Below, piece after piece: positions 5,594-7,738 of a stretch of 7,738 bases of DNA. The translations under genes were made by a program, and so were the position numbers. The notes below the pieces were generated by a model. That model was not told the origin of the DNA, searched no databases, and was given only the letters and a program-made list of their open reading frames with translations. Every line of letters begins with the position of its first letter. The stretch's first letter is position 1. This stretch comes from DASUFI01 sp036274635. Its GTDB lineage: Bacteria > Planctomycetota > B15-G4. The DNA is taken from positions 1 through 7,738 of the forward strand of contig DASUFI010000211.1 in the NCBI GenBank assembly GCA_036274635.1, read 5' to 3'.

Positions 5594-6823
5594 CTAGGAG
5601 AATCCGAACAGCACGCGCAGGTAGGCCGACGTCGGCGCCAGGCTGTGCGGGTCGATCGAGACCAGGGTCCAGGTGAGCGCCACGAAGTGGAAGGTGATCA
5701 GCACCGCGACCACGCGCACCACCCTGGACTGCGCGAGGCGACGCTTCCAGGCGAAGTGCTTGCGCAGCCAGACCGTCCAGGCCTGGTGCACGGACAGGCC
5801 GGCGCCGTGCGCGAGCCCCCAGCAGGCCCAACCGATGTTCGGCGCGTGCCACAGCCCGCACAGCGTCATGCTCCCGAGCGCCGCGAGGTGCGGCCGCAGC
5901 GTCGACCTGCTGCGCCCGCACATCGGGATGAACAGGTAGTCGCGGATCCAGAAGGACAGCGACAAGTGCCAGCCGCGCCAGAAGTCGGCGATGCTCGGCC
6001 GCAAGTAGGGATTGTCGAAGTTCTCGGCGAGGCGGATGCCCATGAAGTTGGCGACGCCCAGCGCGAGGTCGCTGTAGCCCGCGAAGTCGAAGTAGGCGTA
6101 CAGCGCGATGGCGTAGAGCGCGACCCAGGCCTGCCACCAGTGCAGCACCGAGCCGGCGGGCTGCGGCTGGCCGAAGGCCGTGATCGGCCCGGCCCACTTG
6201 AGCGCGATGCCGCCCAGCACGACCTTCTTGAGCAGGCCCGTGAACAGGCGCCGGCACCCGGCCGCGAGGTCGTCGCGCGTCGGGTGCCCGAGCCGCCCGA
6301 AGCTCTGCGCGAAGTGATCCGCGCGCTCGATGGGCCCCGACACGATGGTCGGGAAGAAGGAGTTGTAGACGAGGAAGTCGAACAGGCCGAAGTGCAGGCG
6401 ACGCTGCCGCCGCGCGTCGATGACGCAATGCAAGGCGCGCAGCGTGTAGTAGGACGCGCCGATGAAGTAGGCGAGCCGACTGCCCACCACGTTGCCTACG
6501 CTCTCGGCCCCGGCGGCGGCCGCGCCCGGGCCGGACAAGCCGCTGAACCAGGCCAGCTTGGGCAGGAAGAGCGGCAGGAGCAGTGGCGCGCTGGCGATCA
6601 GCAGGCGAGCCCGCCCCGCGCCCTCCGCGGCGAGGCGCGCCGCATACCAGCCCAGCAGCGACACCGCGAGGAACAGCACCGGCGCCAGCGGATGGAACAG
6701 GTACAGGAAGGCGCCGTTCCCGAGCAGCAGCAGCGTTCGGCGCGCTGCCACGGGCAGCGGCAGCAGCAAGGCCAGCACCACGGCGCCCACGAAGAGCACG
6801 GCCTGGACGCTGATCAGGTCCAA
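5594..6823 (-). CDS. MBOAT membrane-bound O-acyltransferase (DltB/AlgI-like)
   Basis: This 409-residue, multi-span membrane protein carries the MBOAT signatures: FFPTIVSGPIER (about 156-167), YFDFAGYSDLALG (244-256), NFDNPYLRPSIADFWRGWH (268-286, with H286), and GLWHAPNIGWACWG (323-336, with H326, the position of the catalytic His). Such proteins take an acyl group from a cytoplasmic thioester and pass it across the membrane. Length is close to DltB and shorter than many AlgI proteins. The C-terminus ends LRVLFGFS with no F-x-Y-x-x-F shuttle motif, which fits a separate shuttle microprotein. The start is TTG 6823, the first usable start in the frame, preceded by GAGG with a 4-nt spacer. It lies 52 nt after the carrier-protein gene in an apparent operon of ligase, carrier and MBOAT. 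Acyl donor and acceptor are unknown; polysaccharide O-acetylation of the AlgI type is the main alternative. Confidence 0.92.
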   Translation of the reverse strand: MDLISVQAVLFVGAVVLALLLPLPVAARRTLLLLGNGAFLYLFHPLAPVLFLAVSLLGWYAARLAAEGAGRARLLIASAPLLLPLFLPKLAWFSGLSGPGAAAAGAESVGNVVGSRLAYFIGASYYTLRALHCVIDARRQRRLHFGLFDFLVYNSFFPTIVSGPIERADHFAQSFGRLGHPTRDDLAAGCRRLFTGLLKKVVLGGIALKWAGPITAFGQPQPAGSVLHWWQAWVALYAIALYAYFDFAGYSDLALGVANFMGIRLAENFDNPYLRPSIADFWRGWHLSLSFWIRDYLFIPMCGRSRSTLRPHLAALGSMTLCGLWHAPNIGWACWGLAHGAGLSVHQAWTVWLRKHFAWKRRLAQSRVVRVVAVLITFHFVALTWTLVSIDPHSLAPTSAYLRVLFGFS

Positions 6824-6827
6824 GGCG

Positions 6828-6831
6828 CCTC
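6828..6831 (-). promoter_or_regulatory. Ribosome binding site supporting the TTG start of the MBOAT
   Basis: Read on the minus strand, GAGG stands 4 nt before TTG 6823. No ATG or GTG precedes it in the frame, so this site helps decide the start. Confidence 0.45.
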
Positions 6832-6875
6832 GGTCGACCGCGCGATCGCAGGGCGGGGCTGCCCGCTCCGCCCAG

Positions 6876-7133
6876 TCATCGCCGCGCGGCCACGATCCAG
6901 GCCGCGATCTTGTCGATGGATTCGAAGTTGGCCAGCGCGAGATCGGCGTCGGGCACCTTGACGCCGTAGCTGCGCTCGATCAGCGCGACCAGCTCGGCCA
7001 GCCCGAAGCTGTCCAGGATGCCTTCGTCCACCAGGGACTCGCCATCGGAGGGGAGCAGCTTGGCGTCGCCCCCGATGATGGCGATGAAGTGCTCGCGCAG
7101 CGGAGCGCGGTCCACGTCGCCCGGACCACTCAC
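6876..7133 (-). CDS. Acyl carrier protein, DltC-like
   Basis: This 85-residue stand-alone carrier protein has the phosphopantetheine site EGILDSFGLAEL, with S42 as the attachment residue, followed by LIERSYGVKVP and a final helix (FESIDKIAAWIV). DSFG rather than the DSL of fatty-acid carriers is also seen in DltC proteins, and the length is close to DltC (about 80). GTG 7133 was chosen because it overlaps the ligase stop as GTGA; a longer frame reading up to 7229 would run through ligase coding sequence. The overlap implies coupled, near equimolar synthesis with the ligase, its likely loading enzyme. The protein is inferred to present a thioester to the MBOAT encoded next. A 4'-phosphopantetheinyl transferase is needed for activation and is not in the window. 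Confidence 0.9.
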   Translation of the reverse strand: MSGPGDVDRAPLREHFIAIIGGDAKLLPSDGESLVDEGILDSFGLAELVALIERSYGVKVPDADLALANFESIDKIAAWIVAARR

Positions 7134-7738
7134 GGTTCGGCCAGCTCGCCCGCGACCGGCGACAGCTCGGAAAGCCGCTTGAGATTGGGCTGACGCGCGA
7201 TCTTGCCGCTGGATGTCTTGTACAGCCACTTGTGCGGCGCGATGTACACGCGGTCGCAGCGCACGTTGAGGCGCGCGCTCACCTCGCGCCGCACGAACTT
7301 GATGATCTCGCGGTGCACGGCCGGGTCCTCGGACTTGCTCTCCGCGATGACGATCAGCTTCTGCGTGCCCAGCTCCTCGTCCTCGACGCCGATCGCGGCC
7401 ACGCGGCCGTTCACGACCTCGGGGTGCTCGCCGACCATGTACTCGATGTCCTGCGGATAGATGTTCTCGCCGCCGATGATGATCAGGTCGCTCTTGCGGC
7501 CGGTGACGTACAGGATGCCGTCGGCGCGGTAGCCGAGGTCGCCGCTGATGTACCAGCCGTCCTTCACGCGCGCGGCCGTGGCCTCGGCGTTGTTGTAGTA
7601 GCCGTGGAAGAGACAGCGCGACTTGATCGAGATCTCGCCCACGCTGCGGTCGGGCAGCTCGCGCAGCGGGTCCTCGACGTCCACGATGCGGAACGTGGTG
7701 CCGCGCAGGCCGCGGCCGACGCCGAGCATGGGCAGCGC
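7130..7738 (-). CDS. Acyl-AMP ligase / acyl-CoA synthetase, C-terminal part (partial)
   Basis: The gene runs off the right edge; 202 C-terminal residues are visible. They cover the end of the large domain and the whole mobile small domain of an adenylate-forming enzyme: GWYISGDLGYRADG (about 61-74, with the ATP-binding Asp), GRKSDLIIIGGENIYPQDIE (80-99, the hinge region), and TSSGKIAR near 175-182, with the Lys expected to catalyse adenylation. The YPQDIE hinge, and the AAIGVEDEELGTQKLIVIAE strand further on, resemble fatty-acyl-AMP ligases that load carrier proteins rather than DltA, although the FAAL-specific insertion would lie around the domain boundary and cannot be confirmed. Its stop overlaps the carrier-protein GTG as GTGA. 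It probably activates an acyl group and transfers it to that carrier. The substrate pocket lies in the missing N-terminal part, so the acyl group cannot be predicted. Confidence 0.9.
   Translation of the reverse strand, partial: ALPMLGVGRGLRGTTFRIVDVEDPLRELPDRSVGEISIKSRCLFHGYYNNAEATAARVKDGWYISGDLGYRADGILYVTGRKSDLIIIGGENIYPQDIEYMVGEHPEVVNGRVAAIGVEDEELGTQKLIVIAESKSEDPAVHREIIKFVRREVSARLNVRCDRVYIAPHKWLYKTSSGKIARQPNLKRLSELSPVAGELAEP

Noticed and set aside
5193..6428. Minus-strand frame of 411 residues in another phase of the MBOAT region
   Set aside because: It overlaps the MBOAT in a different phase and then the palindromic element and microprotein gene; composition is Arg/Ala-rich without motifs.
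5393..6961. Plus-strand frame of 522 residues
   Set aside because: It starts inside the palindromic element and runs antisense to the MBOAT, whose family motifs prove the minus strand is coding.

Overview
The window is very GC-rich (roughly 70 % by eye) and densely coded. Short intergenic gaps, non-ATG starts and several genes for membrane-anchored SGNH proteins point to a high-GC bacterium, probably with a Gram-negative-type envelope (Planctomycetota or Myxococcota would fit). No feature here fixes the phylum, so this is inference only.

Layout. The left edge (1-901) holds the last codons of an unknown gene, coupled by an ATGA overlap to a complete SpoU/TrmH-type RNA 2'-O-methyltransferase gene. 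These look unrelated to the rest. From 907 onward nearly everything concerns acylation at the membrane. A minus-strand gene (907-2073) encodes an SGNH hydrolase-like protein with an N-terminal membrane anchor. It diverges from a plus-strand series of three genes: a second anchored SGNH protein (2233-3378), a third SGNH protein with TPR-like helices (3456-5171), and, 3 nt further on, a 64-residue single-span microprotein (5175-5369). Facing them on the minus strand is an operon in the order acyl-AMP ligase (7738-7130, truncated by the window edge), acyl carrier protein (7133-6876) and MBOAT acyltransferase (6823-5594). A 225-bp palindromic, multi-hairpin element fills the gap between the two converging groups.

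How the parts may work together. The set ligase + carrier protein + MBOAT + anchored SGNH protein + microprotein matches the parts list of the Gram-positive Dlt pathway (DltA, DltC, DltB, DltD, DltX). The microprotein ends in F-L-Y-A-I-F, which fits the C-terminal F-x-Y-x-x-F acyl-shuttle motif of DltX. The MBOAT lacks such a tail of its own. The ligase resembles fatty-acyl-AMP ligases more than DltA, so the cargo is probably not D-alanine. The proposed route is: ligase activates an acyl group, the carrier protein holds it as a thioester, the MBOAT passes it across the membrane to the microprotein tyrosine, and an SGNH protein places it on an envelope polymer. The route is inferred from family knowledge and gene content; acyl group and acceptor are unknown.

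The palindromic element is flanked by a CTA direct repeat and lies flush against both stop codons. Removing it on paper leaves two tail-to-tail genes whose stop codons share one CTAG, so it looks like a small inserted mobile element that left both proteins intact.
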